Assembly: GCA_018056765.1 (NCBI GenBank)
Contig: JAGPFA010000016.1
Span: 1-63,612, forward strand
From: Syntrophaceae bacterium
Lineage (GTDB): Bacteria; Desulfobacterota; Syntrophia; Syntrophales; Smithellaceae
Length of the DNA: 63,612 bases
Reading direction: 5' to 3'
In this document: one piece after another, positions 53,840 to 63,612 of the stretch
Position numbering within the stretch: the first letter of the stretch is position 1
Layout of the letters: every line of letters starts with the position of its first letter
Translations under genes and position numbers: made by a program
The notes under the pieces: generated by a model
Seen by the model: only the letters and a program-made list of their open reading frames with translations
Databases searched by the model: none
What the model was told of the DNA's origin: nothing

Positions 53840-53853
53840 TGACAAAAATGTCA
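53840..53853. promoter_or_regulatory. Inverted repeat 1, candidate enhancer-protein site (TGACA-AAAA-TGTCA)
   Basis: A perfect 5-bp inverted repeat with a 4-nt spacer, centred about 195 bp before the predicted sigma-54 start site. A matching repeat occurs at 53922-53935. Both are followed by TC. Confidence 0.55.
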
Positions 53854-53921
53854 TCGGGGGCGAAAACTCACAGATACCATGCTTTTATCACGGTGTCCGC
53901 GGAATTGCTTTGCCTCAACCA

Positions 53922-53935
53922 CGACATTCATGTCA
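53922..53935. promoter_or_regulatory. Inverted repeat 2, candidate enhancer-protein site (CGACA-TTCA-TGTCA)
   Basis: Same architecture as repeat 1 with one half-site difference, centred 82 bp further downstream (about 8 helical turns) and about 113 bp before the predicted start site. A longer ACCACGA/TCGTGGT inverted repeat surrounds it (about 53917-53949). Confidence 0.55.
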
Positions 53936-54013
53936 TCCCGGTTCGTGGTCAACACATTCCCCTTTTAAGCATAACTATAATAATAGCAATTACTTACACG
54001 CCTGCAAATAAAC

Positions 54014-54029
54014 TGGCACAGCAGTTGCT
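54014..54029 (+). promoter_or_regulatory. Sigma-54 (-24/-12) promoter upstream of the N-ATPase operon
   Basis: CTGGCAC-A-GCAG-TTGCT: the GG of TGGCAC is at 54015-54016 and the GC of TTGC at 54027-54028, exactly 12 bp apart. This matches the consensus YTGGCAC-R-N4-TTGCW. Transcription would begin near 54041, leaving a leader of about 400 nt before atpD (GTG 54440). No convincing gene lies in that leader; a 95-codon frame at 54140-54427 has no good ribosome site and poor composition. A small hairpin (ATGTC...GACAT, about 54367-54388) precedes atpD. Confidence 0.75.
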
Positions 54030-54427
54030 CTCATACAAAAGCAAAGCAGGCGCGTTAATTGGCAAACAGCAGTTGTGTAAAACTCATAACCATTCGGTAA
54101 ACGGCCGCGTCATTGGCCGCGAATTGAGAGAGCAAGCAGATGTTGCCATTGTTTAAGCCGCACAAACACAGATTCACTACCGGGCACACCGACCTGGCTG
54201 CGGTTCCGGTCTGCACAGAATTTCCTCTCACCAGCGTACCCGCGGCATATTACTTAATCAATCATGCATCAGCGCCGAAACGAAACGCCTTTTCCCCTTA
54301 TGTTATTTTACAATCACTCTTTAACCTGCACACAAGAGTCCAGGACAATGAGTTTACCTGTTTGCGCATGTCGGAGAGAAGCCGGACATATCCAATAAGT
54401 TGTTCTTTAATAAAATATATTCAATGA

Positions 54428-56195
<1,768 letters not shown>

Positions 56196-56253
56196 TGAAA
56201 CTCTCAGGCGCCAGGCCGGAAACTGAGAACCCTAAACAAAACAGGGGGCGAAG

Positions 56254-56586
56254 ATGGTTGAAATACGAAGAACGACCAGCAACAGGCGACGAAAAATGGC
56301 GGATCACTTTACCGAACAGATCGCCAAAAAAGAGGCGCTCCGCCAAAAAGGACTGCGCCACAAGGATGAAACCGTCTGGTTCGGCCTGGGAATGTTCGGC
56401 ATTGTCGGCTGGGCAGTGGCTATTCCCACGCTCATCGGCGTCGCCCTGGGCCTCTGGATCGACCGCACCTGGCCCAGTCAGTATTCCTGGGCGCTGATGC
56501 TTTTGATTGCCGGGGTGATTGTCGGCTGTATTAACGCCGCCTACTGGGTAAGAAGAGTGCGCAGCAGAATTATCGAAGAGGAATAA
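56254..56586 (+). CDS. atpQ: N-ATPase accessory membrane protein AtpQ (AtpI-like)
   Basis: The protein has 110 residues, with AGGGGG 5-10 nt before the ATG. A polar N-terminus (about 1-40, EKEALRQKGLRHKD) is followed by two membrane helices (WFGLGMFGIVGWAVAIPTLIGVALGLW and WALMLLIAGVIVGCINAAYWV). It matches the AtpI-like F1F0 assembly family, which in other systems helps build the c-ring. Position between atpC and atpR is typical of N-ATPase operons. Confidence 0.88.
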   Translation: MVEIRRTTSNRRRKMADHFTEQIAKKEALRQKGLRHKDETVWFGLGMFGIVGWAVAIPTLIGVALGLWIDRTWPSQYSWALMLLIAGVIVGCINAAYWVRRVRSRIIEEE

Positions 56587-56587
56587 G

Positions 56588-56896
56588 ATGAATTCGACTC
56601 TCGCCATAACGCTTGTCCTTTGCTTTGCCGCGGGCGCCGCGCTGGGCCTTGTGTACTTCAGCGCTCTTTGGAAGACGGTACGGAGCCTGTCCTCCTCGGC
56701 GCGCCCTGTGCGCTTGTTGCTGGTGAGCTTCATTTTGCGGGCGGCGTTACTGGCAGGAGGGCTTTATTTTGTGATGTGCGGCCGCTGGGAACGGATGGCT
56801 GCCGCCGTGGCGGGCATAATTGTGATGCGAATAATACTGACCCGCCTCTGGGGACCGGAAAAGCCGTCGGTAGCGGCTCAACAAACAACCATTTAA
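56588..56896 (+). CDS. atpR: N-ATPase accessory membrane protein AtpR
   Basis: This 102-residue protein starts 1 nt after the atpQ stop (GAGGAA ribosome site inside atpQ). Three hydrophobic helices (TLAITLVLCFAAGAALGLVYF, LLLVSFILRAALLAGGLYFVM, MAAAVAGIIVMRIIL) carry intramembrane Arg residues, which fits the known AtpR family, proposed to interact with the acidic c subunits. It is found only in N-ATPase operons, so it supports the classification. Confidence 0.88.
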   Translation: MNSTLAITLVLCFAAGAALGLVYFSALWKTVRSLSSSARPVRLLLVSFILRAALLAGGLYFVMCGRWERMAAAVAGIIVMRIILTRLWGPEKPSVAAQQTTI

Positions 56897-56914
56897 GACC
56901 ACCGGGGAACCGCT

Positions 56915-57643
56915 ATGGAAATTGTACCTCTTAGCCAGATAAGTCCGGATCAGGTAATCATCTGGAGCTGGGGCTTTATTACGATCAATGCCACCATTCT
57001 TTATACCTGGCTGGTGATGGCCATTTTGGTCGTCGGATCATGGTTTGTGACACGCAACCTATCTGCGGAAATTAATGTCTCGCGCTGGCAGCACTTCCTG
57101 GAGGTGATTGTCTCGATAATTCGCGGTGAAATAAGTGAGATGACGAAAAAAGGCACGGATTCATTCATACCGCTGGTCGGCACCCTGTTTTTATTCATCT
57201 GCCTGTCCAATATTCTGGTGATCGTGCCGGGCTTTGTTGCTCCCACATCCTCAATGACTACAACGGCGGCACTGGCCACCTGTGTGTTCATCGCCGTTCC
57301 CTTCTACGGCATCACACGTACCGGTGTACTCCATTACATTAAGGAATATTTTCAACCCAATTTCATATTCTTTCCCTTTCATGTGATGGGTGAACTGTCC
57401 CGCACACTCGCCCTGACGGTTCGTCTTTTCGGAAATATCATGAGTCACGAAAAAGTCGTCGGCATTCTGCTGGCGGTCACCCCGTTTCTGTTTCCGGTGG
57501 TGATGCAGGTTCTGGGTCTGCTCATCGGGATAATCCAGGCCTACATTTTTGCGATTCTTTCCATGGTCTATATAGCTTCTGCGCTTTCCACCGAGGATGA
57601 AACTCACCATCACCCGGCACAGCAGGAAAGCGCCGGCACTTAA
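56915..57643 (+). CDS. atpB: N-type ATPase, a subunit
   Basis: This 242-residue stator protein forms the ion half-channels. It has five to six helices. The essential Arg is in LALTVRLFGNIMSHEKV (helix 4); NLVIP-type sequence (LVIVPGFVAPTSSM) is in helix 2. The C-terminus is short and His-rich (DETHHHPAQQE). Motifs alone do not decide between H+ and Na+. Confidence 0.95.
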   Translation: MEIVPLSQISPDQVIIWSWGFITINATILYTWLVMAILVVGSWFVTRNLSAEINVSRWQHFLEVIVSIIRGEISEMTKKGTDSFIPLVGTLFLFICLSNILVIVPGFVAPTSSMTTTAALATCVFIAVPFYGITRTGVLHYIKEYFQPNFIFFPFHVMGELSRTLALTVRLFGNIMSHEKVVGILLAVTPFLFPVVMQVLGLLIGIIQAYIFAILSMVYIASALSTEDETHHHPAQQESAGT

Positions 57644-57667
57644 ACTTTTTATTAAAGGAGGAGTATT

Positions 57668-57934
57668 ATGGACAGTGTAAGTCTTGTGGCAATGGCCTCA
57701 ATTTTCGGCGCAGGTTTGGCAATGGCAATCGGTTCAATCGGGCCCGGACTGGGAATGGGACAGGCCATCTCTCAGGCGCTGGCGGCAATCGCCCAGCAGC
57801 CGGACGAGAGGAATTCTCTGACCAGGACACTCTTTGTCGGTCTGGCGATGATCGAATCTATCGCCATCTACTGTTTCGTTATTTCGATGATCCTGATTTT
57901 TGCCAATCCGTTCTGGGGTTTCATTACAAAATGA
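57668..57934 (+). CDS. atpE: N-type ATPase, c subunit (rotor ring)
   Basis: This is an 88-residue, two-helix hairpin protein with a strong GGAGGAG site. The ion-binding Glu is E63 in MIESIAIYCF, with S64 and Y68 as in Na+-type c subunits (E65-S66-Y70 in Ilyobacter). The helix-1 position equivalent to Ilyobacter Gln32 is Met30 (GLGMGQ), which lacks a polar ligand. As I recall, other N-ATPases carry a carboxylate there. Ion choice is therefore uncertain, and H+ is possible. The loop AIAQQPDERNS is the conserved polar loop that contacts gamma/epsilon. Confidence 0.93.
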   Translation: MDSVSLVAMASIFGAGLAMAIGSIGPGLGMGQAISQALAAIAQQPDERNSLTRTLFVGLAMIESIAIYCFVISMILIFANPFWGFITK

Positions 57935-57946
57935 GGGAGATGAACC

Positions 57947-58717
57947 ATGCATATCGACTGGTTTGTTTTTATAGCGCAGATCTTTAACTTCCTGCTGCTG
58001 ATGTATCTGCTGAAGCGCTTTCTCTACGGACGCATCCTGAAGGCCATGGATGATCGTGAGGCAAAAATTGCCGCACGCTTTGCCGAGGCCGAGCAGCTTC
58101 AGGCAAAAGCCACCGAGGAGGCCCGGCTCTATGAGAGACGCAACCAGGAACTGCTCGAGCAAAAAGAACAGATGCTCAATGAGGCGGTAGCGGCGGCCGA
58201 TGCCCGGCGCAGGGAGCTTATGGAAAAGGTCCGCACGGAAGTGGAACAGGTGAAAATCCGCTGGCAGGAAATGATTGCCCGCGAGCAGGATGCGTTTTTA
58301 CATGATCTGCGTAATCGTGCGGCACGCCAGCTTTTCGCCACGGTGCGCAAAGCTCTTGCCGACCTGGCGGATGCCGATCTGGAGGAGAGGATCATCGATG
58401 AGTTTATCCGCCGGATCAGAGATCTCGACAAGGAAAAATCGCTTCAGATGCGTCAGGCAATCAGAGGCACCGGCAACCGCGTCGTTGTGCAGAGCGCCTT
58501 CGGCATTTCCGATACCAGACAGTTGCAGATTGAAGAGGCGCTCAAAAGCCAGATCACCAACGGTTTTACCGTCCGGTATGCGCGTGAGCCGGATATCGTG
58601 TCAGGAATTGAAATAAGGGTGAACGGGCATAAAATCGCCTGGAGCTTCAACGAGTATCTGGAGACGCTGGTGGAAAGCCTCACGGAAACTCTTCAGCGTC
58701 AAGCTCACGCAGCATAA
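57947..58717 (+). CDS. atpF: N-type ATPase, b subunit with delta-like C-terminal domain
   Basis: The protein has 256 residues, much longer than the usual b subunit (about 160). It has one N-terminal membrane helix (FVFIAQIFNFLLLMYLL), a long coiled coil (30-150), and a C-terminal globular part (about 165-250) reading VVVQSAFGISDTRQLQIEEAL and VSGIEIRVNGHKIAWSFNEYLETL. That end resembles the C-terminal half of subunit delta. The operon has no separate atpH, so the peripheral stalk is probably a fused b/delta chain. Confidence 0.9.
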   Translation: MHIDWFVFIAQIFNFLLLMYLLKRFLYGRILKAMDDREAKIAARFAEAEQLQAKATEEARLYERRNQELLEQKEQMLNEAVAAADARRRELMEKVRTEVEQVKIRWQEMIAREQDAFLHDLRNRAARQLFATVRKALADLADADLEERIIDEFIRRIRDLDKEKSLQMRQAIRGTGNRVVVQSAFGISDTRQLQIEEALKSQITNGFTVRYAREPDIVSGIEIRVNGHKIAWSFNEYLETLVESLTETLQRQAHAA

Positions 58718-58804
58718 GTAAAGGAGAGAGACTGCAGGCTGTCAGCCGGACAGTTCCAAAACGAAACAGGCTAAAAGACTACAGCCCGCTATAGGAGGCG
58801 TGGA

Positions 58805-60373
58805 ATGAATCAGGATCCGAAACCACTGGAAAGTGAAGAATTAAAAACATTCCTAGATGAAACATTCGAGACAATGGACAAGGTCCTCGGGGAGCAGAAT
58901 CCGGAACTCCGGCAACTGGAAGTAGGCCAGGTGGAGTTCGTTGGAAGGGATATCGCCCGCGTGAGTGGACTGCCGCGTGTACAGGCCGAGGAGATGGTCC
59001 GCTTCGCAGGCAACTACATGGGGCTTGTTTTCAACGTAGACCCCAAAGAAATAGGTGTGGTGCTGCTGGACCCGAGCGAGAATTTACAGGTCGGTTCGGA
59101 AGTGCAGCGTACCCGGCGCGTCCTGGACGTGCCGGTGGGAGACGGGCTCCTGGGCCGTGTCGTGGACCCGATCGGACGGCCGCTCGACGGGCTGGGCGAG
59201 GTCAGTACGGTGCTGCGCCTGCCTGTGGAAAGGCCGGCGCCGGCGGTCATGGACCGTGCACCGGTAACTGTGCCGCTGCAAACAGGCACCAAGGTGATCG
59301 ATGCACTCATCCCCATCGGCAGGGGGCAGCGCGAGTTGATCCTGGGCGACCGCCAGACAGGCAAAACCGCCATCGCCGTGGACACCATCATCAACCAGAA
59401 GGAAACAGGCATTATCTCCATTTACTGCGCTGTCGGGAAAAAAAGCGCAGACGTCGCCAAGGTGATCGCCGAGCTGCACGACCACGGTGTGATGAAATCA
59501 TGTATTGTCGTCGTAGCCACCGGCGAAGACACTCCCGGCCTTCAGTTCATCGCGCCTTATGCCGCGACGAGCATGGGTGAGTATTTTGTAGAGCAGGGCA
59601 AAGATGTGCTGATTGTCTATGACGATCTCACCTCGCATGCGCGCGCCTACCGCGAAGTGTCGCTACTGTTACGCCGCCCCCCGGGACGTGAAGCCTTCCC
59701 CGGCGACATCTTCTACATTCATTCGCGGCTTTTAGAGCGCTCCACGCACATGCGTCCGGAACTGGGCGGCGGCTCACTCACCTCTTTGCCGATCGTCGAA
59801 ACAGAGGCGCAGGATATGTCCTCTTATATTCCCACCAACCTGATTTCGATCACGGACGGACAGATTTATCTGTCGCCGATACTTTTCAACAAAGGTATCC
59901 TGCCGGCGGTGGATGTCGGCAAATCTGTCTCGCGAGTCGGAGGCAAAACTCAGCTTCCCGCATATCGGTCCGTCGCGGGAGATCTGAGGCTTTCCTATTC
60001 GCAGTTCGAAGAACTGGAATCATTTTCCCGTTTCGGTACCAGGCTCGACGACGCCACACGCAGAACACTGGAGAGGGGCTGGCGGGTACGCGAGATCCTC
60101 AAACAGGGACAGTTCCGGCCGCTGCGCGCCTCCGAGCAGATCATATCACTTTTATCGGTGACGGGCGGCGCTCTGGATCTGGTTCCGACGGAAAAAATAC
60201 GTACGGCCGAGCAGAAGGTTATCGACACAATCAATGAGCAGATGCCCGAGCTGTGCGATAGAATCGACGGGGGCGAAACATTGAAGATGGAGGACCGCGA
60301 AAGTGTCCTGGAAAAAATAAAACTCGCAATCGCGCCTTTTGAAGAAATCGAGGAAGACGGTGCAAACAACTGA
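58805..60373 (+). CDS. atpA: N-type ATPase, alpha subunit
   Basis: The protein has 522 residues, with TAGGAGGCG upstream of the ATG. Walker [12 protein letters not shown], the catalytic-site arginine region ([18 protein letters not shown] and [14 protein letters not shown]), and Walker [18 protein letters not shown]. The N-terminal 15-20 residues are acidic ([14 protein letters not shown]). An 87-nt gap separates it from atpF, larger than other gaps in the operon, and carries a short inverted repeat. Confidence 0.96.
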   Translation: MNQDPKPLESEELKTFLDETFETMDKVLGEQNPELRQLEVGQVEFVGRDIARVSGLPRVQAEEMVRFAGNYMGLVFNVDPKEIGVVLLDPSENLQVGSEVQRTRRVLDVPVGDGLLGRVVDPIGRPLDGLGEVSTVLRLPVERPAPAVMDRAPVTVPLQTGTKVIDALIPIGRGQRELILGDRQTGKTAIAVDTIINQKETGIISIYCAVGKKSADVAKVIAELHDHGVMKSCIVVVATGEDTPGLQFIAPYAATSMGEYFVEQGKDVLIVYDDLTSHARAYREVSLLLRRPPGREAFPGDIFYIHSRLLERSTHMRPELGGGSLTSLPIVETEAQDMSSYIPTNLISITDGQIYLSPILFNKGILPAVDVGKSVSRVGGKTQLPAYRSVAGDLRLSYSQFEELESFSRFGTRLDDATRRTLERGWRVREILKQGQFRPLRASEQIISLLSVTGGALDLVPTEKIRTAEQKVIDTINEQMPELCDRIDGGETLKMEDRESVLEKIKLAIAPFEEIEEDGANN

Positions 60374-61250
60374 GTCGCTGAAAAGAAGGATGAAAAGTGC
60401 GGGCGATCTGCTGTCCGTGGTGAAAACCATGAAGGCACTGGCGGCGGTGAGTATCCGTCAGTATCAGCGGGCGGTGGATTCTCTGCGTGATTATAATCTG
60501 GCTGTTGAAATGGGCCTGCAGATCGTCCTCAAAGAACGCATGGGGGCACTGATGGAGAAAAAAACAGCTTCCATCAAGCGGATGGGCATCATCATCTTCG
60601 GCTCGGACCAGGGCCTGTGCGGGCAGCTCAACGAGCAGATCGCTTCTTACACGCTGGAGTATGTCAAAAACGCCGGCATTAAAAAGGAAGACCGACGCGT
60701 TCTCTGCATCGGTGCGCGCGTAGCAGATTATGTTGAAGACGCAGGTCAAAATATCAATGAACTGCTCACCACGCCGGGCTCTACCGCCGGTATCACGCCA
60801 CTGGTACAGGAAATCATCATGGTCGTTGACGAGTGGCACTTCAGACACAATGTTGACCACTTCTTTTTGTTTTACAATAAATACGAAAGCGGCGCGACCT
60901 ACTATCCACATTTGGTGCAGATGCTGCCGGTTTCGAGGCAATGGTTGAAGGAAATTGCCAAAAAGAAATGGGAGTCCAAATCGTTGCCGATCTTCCGCAT
61001 GGACGGAGACCAAATCTTTTCTTCGTTAATCCGGGAATATCTTTTTGTTTCTCTGTACCGTGCCTTTGCCGAGTCGCTGGCCAGCGAAAACGCCAGCCGC
61101 CTGGCCTCCATGCAAAATGCGGAAAAAAATATCGAAGAGCAACTGCAGGACCTGAACGTACAGTATCACCGCACGCGGCAAATGACGATCACGGAAGAGC
61201 TTCTGGATATTGTTGCCGGTTTTGAGGCAATGCAGCAACAAACATCATAA
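60360..61250 (+). CDS. atpG: N-type ATPase, gamma subunit
   Basis: I start at GTG 60360 (296 residues), with GAGGAAG 5-9 nt upstream, inside the end of atpA; a TTG at 60339 would add seven residues. The N-terminal helix [29 protein letters not shown] and the C-terminal helix ([23 protein letters not shown]) form the central coiled-coil shaft. [15 protein letters not shown] is the typical Rossmann-like core. Long for gamma, as in other N-ATPases. Confidence 0.93.
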   Translation: MQTTESLKRRMKSAGDLLSVVKTMKALAAVSIRQYQRAVDSLRDYNLAVEMGLQIVLKERMGALMEKKTASIKRMGIIIFGSDQGLCGQLNEQIASYTLEYVKNAGIKKEDRRVLCIGARVADYVEDAGQNINELLTTPGSTAGITPLVQEIIMVVDEWHFRHNVDHFFLFYNKYESGATYYPHLVQMLPVSRQWLKEIAKKKWESKSLPIFRMDGDQIFSSLIREYLFVSLYRAFAESLASENASRLASMQNAEKNIEEQLQDLNVQYHRTRQMTITEELLDIVAGFEAMQQQTS

Positions 61251-61275
61251 ACTATTCCGGAAAGGAGGACCGGCT

Positions 61276-62082
61276 ATGTCAACAGGATCAGATAAAAGAA
61301 TTTGCGTAATTTGCGCATGGCGGGAAAACTGCACCAAACGTTACCGTGTGAAAACAAATGCCCTGTTTGATGTGAACTGCCCGGACTACACCCGGGATAT
61401 TAAACTCAAAGACAGAGATGTCGACAAGCTCGTGGAAGACCAGGTGTATCGCTGGAAACAGGAGAAAAAAGAAAAGCCCGGGCAGACCATCACTCTTTCC
61501 AGCCAGGCCGGGGCTGGTGGCGGCTGGATAGCCAGGATTCTGGCCACCGAGCTGGAGATGAACATTGTCGGCAGTGAACTGATCCACAAGGTAGCCGAAA
61601 GTGCACACATGAGCGAAAAGGTCATCGCCTCGCTGGATGAAAAAAGCATTTCCTTATTCGACAGCCTGATCAGCTCTTTTTTCGAGTCGCGCCACATCTG
61701 GCCCAATGAATATATCCGCCATCTGTCACTGGTCATGCACACCAACGCCAAGCACGGCAACATCATCATCATCGGCCGGGGCGGCAGCTTCATCCTCAAA
61801 GACGAGGCTTTCCGCGTGCGTATCATCGCCCCGCTGGAAACAAGGGTGGAGAAAGTCATGCGTGACCGACAGATGTCGAAAAAAGACGCGCAGGAGCATG
61901 TGAAAAAATTTGACAGTGATCAGGTCGCGTTTGTCCGCAAATATTTTAAAGAGGACATCAATGACGCGAAGCACTACGATATTATGATCAATACGCAGCA
62001 TATCGGAATAGAAAGCGCTGCGGAGTCGGTCAAGAAAGCCTTTCAGGCCTGGAAGACCCTGCGCAACCAGATTCCGGCGTGA
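61276..62082 (+). CDS. Cytidylate-kinase-like protein with N-terminal cysteine cluster
   Basis: The protein has 268 residues, with a perfect AAAGGAGG site, 25 nt after atpG. Residues 8-45 hold a cysteine set (CVICAWRENC...VNCPDY), likely a zinc-binding knuckle. From about 70, a P-loop-like kinase fold similar to the cytidylate kinase-2 family: TITLSSQAGAGGGWIARILATEL, IIIIGRGGSFIL, VRIIAPLETRVEKVMRDRQMSKKDAQ. Genes of this type are often found beside bioenergetic or CBS-domain genes in deltaproteobacteria. Substrate unknown; classical Cmk activity is not assured. Co-transcription with the ATPase is likely. Confidence 0.85.
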   Translation: MSTGSDKRICVICAWRENCTKRYRVKTNALFDVNCPDYTRDIKLKDRDVDKLVEDQVYRWKQEKKEKPGQTITLSSQAGAGGGWIARILATELEMNIVGSELIHKVAESAHMSEKVIASLDEKSISLFDSLISSFFESRHIWPNEYIRHLSLVMHTNAKHGNIIIIGRGGSFILKDEAFRVRIIAPLETRVEKVMRDRQMSKKDAQEHVKKFDSDQVAFVRKYFKEDINDAKHYDIMINTQHIGIESAAESVKKAFQAWKTLRNQIPA

Positions 62083-62235
62083 AAGAGACACTAAAGGCCA
62101 GGGACACCGGCGGGGACGAATACCGGAAACTTCTCCGGCTTTTGCCGCCCATCCGCAAAAACGTCCGGAACTCTTCCCCGTCTTGTTCTTTTTCGGTAAA
62201 CGCCCCGGCAGGCAGCAGGAGGTTATCGATGCGGC

Positions 62236-63495
62236 TCAAGGAGCCGTCTTTTCGTTCTTTTCCGTAAGGGTATCGGGCGTTGCCGCCAGATATAACACAA
62301 AAGACGTGCCTGCTCCAACCACTGATTCTACGGTAATCAGGCCATTGTGGTATTTGATGATCGAGTCGCAGATGGCCAGCCCCAGGCCAATGCCGCCGCG
62401 CCCTTTTTTTTCTTTTGTGGTGAAATAAGGATCGAAGATTTTAGAGAGATTTTCAGGGGGAATGCCCGCCCCGTAATCACGGATGATAATACGAACATAA
62501 TTACCTTTTCCCAAGGTCCGGATGTTTGTTCCCGTGGTTGTATTCTCCGCAATGACTTCCACAGCTCCGCCTTCGGGCATCGCCTCTTTGGCGTTGGTAA
62601 TGATGTTTTCAATCACCTGCCTGATCTGGCCTGCATCCACTTCCACAGGCCACAAATCCGGCGCAATCATCGTCCGGCAGGTAATGTTTGTACCGGCCAA
62701 AGTCTTTTTAACCGTTTCTTCGATGAGCCCGCCCAGATGCTCCATTTTTTTTACGGGATAGCCGCCCTGCGAAAAGATAATCAACCTGTGCGCCAGTTCC
62801 TTGGCCTGCAGGCCGGCACGTTCCGCAGTCGCCAGACCGTTTTCCAGAATCTTATCTTCATCATTGGCGGAAATTTTTGCCAAAAAAACACTACGTAGAA
62901 TGGCGGTCAGCAAACTGTCAAAATCTTTGGCCACTCCATCGGCAAAGGTGCCCAGAGATTCGGTTTTGGTTCTTTGCAACAGCTCGTCCTGGGCAAGTTT
63001 CTGCTCGGTGATATCCTGCAGGGTCTGAATTGCGCCGAAGATATTGCCGCGTGAGTCACGAATACCCGAGGCCGTGATGCGAAACCATTTTCCTCTTTCC
63101 CCCATATCCGGAAAAAATTGCGTCACCTCATAGGCGTCATCAAGTACAGTTGATCTTTCTACCTTACCTACATAAAGAGAGGGCGCGTTAGAGATCTTGT
63201 CGCTTAAAATAAGATCCGCCAGGCAGGAACGGGGAGACTTGTAAAACGCCCGCCACTGCCTGTCGGTGTTCACGACCTCTTTTGCCCGGATGCCGCTGAC
63301 ACCTTCCATGGCCTTGTTCCAATACATGATTTTACGGTTTTTGGAGATGACGAACGTCGGAATAGGCGAACTTTCAATGATATTGCGGAGGATCAACTCG
63401 TCATTGTAACCCTTCCACAGAGAATATGTGAAACTGATAATGGCTGTCACCATCGCCAGTATCAGAAGCAGTAAAATCAGGAATGCACCTTGCAT
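62236..63495 (-). CDS. Degenerate membrane-linked PAS histidine kinase, phospho-acceptor His replaced by Lys
   Basis: The protein has 419 residues. One N-terminal membrane helix (AFLILLLLILAMVTAIISFTYSLW), PAS (about 35-165, ending TLQDITEQK), HisKA-like region and HATPase (about 255-405) with N box NIITNAKEAM, G1 RDYGAGI and G2 GGIGLGLAI. The motif ESLGTFADGVAKDFDSLL has Lys190 where this family has the phosphorylated His (GGIAHDFNNLL). The ATP site is intact, so it may bind ATP without acting as a histidine kinase, or use a different site. Convergent with the ATPase-linked kinase gene. Confidence 0.85.
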   Translation of the reverse strand: MQGAFLILLLLILAMVTAIISFTYSLWKGYNDELILRNIIESSPIPTFVISKNRKIMYWNKAMEGVSGIRAKEVVNTDRQWRAFYKSPRSCLADLILSDKISNAPSLYVGKVERSTVLDDAYEVTQFFPDMGERGKWFRITASGIRDSRGNIFGAIQTLQDITEQKLAQDELLQRTKTESLGTFADGVAKDFDSLLTAILRSVFLAKISANDEDKILENGLATAERAGLQAKELAHRLIIFSQGGYPVKKMEHLGGLIEETVKKTLAGTNITCRTMIAPDLWPVEVDAGQIRQVIENIITNAKEAMPEGGAVEVIAENTTTGTNIRTLGKGNYVRIIIRDYGAGIPPENLSKIFDPYFTTKEKKGRGGIGLGLAICDSIIKYHNGLITVESVVGAGTSFVLYLAATPDTLTEKNEKTAP

Positions 63496-63560
63496 TTGAG
63501 CCTCTCGCTCGGAGTGTTCACCTGATTTTTTTTCATAACAATGTTAGTCGAAAATTGCAA

Positions 63561-63607
63561 GATTGATTGGAGGATTGGAAGATTAGAGGATTAGAGGGTT
63601 GGAGGGT
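63561..63607 (+). repeat. GATTGGAGGATTGGAAGATTAGAGGATTAG-type simple repeat at the right edge
   Basis: About six degenerate 8-nt units (GATTGGAG, GATTGGAA, GATTAGAG, GATTAGAG, GGTTGGAG), the same family as 33507-33605 and the 4.7-4.9 kb region. It continues beyond the window. Confidence 0.75.
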
Positions 63608-63612
63608 ATGAC

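Noticed and set aside
53764..54427. Open frames of 130 and 95 codons in the leader before atpD
   Set aside because: Poor composition and no ribosome sites. The region is better explained by the promoter and inverted repeats.
62079..62267. GTG frame overlapping the stop of the cytidylate-kinase-like gene
   Set aside because: The overlap is suggestive, but the frame runs into the 3' end of the opposite-strand kinase gene, has no ribosome site of its own and no recognisable motif.

Overview
This 63.6 kb window looks like a chromosomal piece of an anaerobic deltaproteobacterium, most like the Syntrophales (Syntrophus/Smithella relatives). This is inferred from gene content, not from a marker search: an N-type ATPase operon, crotonase and acyl-CoA dehydrogenase genes, a DUF3568-type lipoprotein, many PAS/GAF sensors, a MetH without reactivation domain and a selenocysteine-type reading frame. 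I found no rRNA, tRNA or CRISPR array.

Layout. 0-5 kb: edge of a transposase gene, a small orphan protein, a receiver protein, an RNA uracil methyltransferase, a rhomboid protease and a lipoprotein. 5-11.5 kb: manC, a previously hidden MerP-like gene with an in-frame UGA, then the collinear block maf, yggS, prmC, murA, hisD. 11.5-17.4 kb: a GAF protein, two crotonases, an acyl-CoA dehydrogenase and small orphans. 17.4-33.4 kb: a hybrid histidine kinase, a three-gene RND efflux operon, a CoA-transferase-like/GNAT fusion, a five-PAS kinase and an HD-GYP regulator. 34.3-43.6 kb: ATP-grasp ligase, metH, pyrE, a PreP-type M16 protease and mltA. 43.6-50.5 kb: an AT-richer accessory island with a polymorphic toxin and candidate immunity gene, gene debris, an attC-like site, a PD-(D/E)XK-like protein, duplicated small genes and a MORN-repeat protein. 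50.7-53.7 kb: a triple-GAF membrane protein and a dus gene. 54.4-61.3 kb: atpD-C-Q-R-B-E-F-A-G, followed by a cytidylate-kinase-like gene and a degenerate histidine kinase.

The two strongest discoveries lie outside ordinary ORF calls. First, at 6131-6436 on the minus strand a secreted MerP/HMA-fold protein reads through a UGA that turns the metal site CxxC into CxxU. An 8-bp hairpin sits at the spacing expected for a bacterial SECIS. Second, upstream of the N-ATPase operon there is a near-perfect sigma-54 (-24/-12) promoter, preceded by two copies of the inverted repeat YGACA-N4-TGTCA, 82 bp apart. This is the geometry of enhancer-binding-protein sites and suggests conditional, activator-dependent expression of this ATPase. 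Its rotor subunit also lacks the side chain expected at one ion-site position.

Intergenic DNA is unusually rich in dispersed simple repeats: heptad arrays (AGGATAA/AGGCTAA), GATTAGA-like strings and CTTCGACAAGCTCAG elements. They recur in the same composite order at several sites. Starts were chosen by Shine-Dalgarno position and family N-termini, so several differ from the longest open frame.
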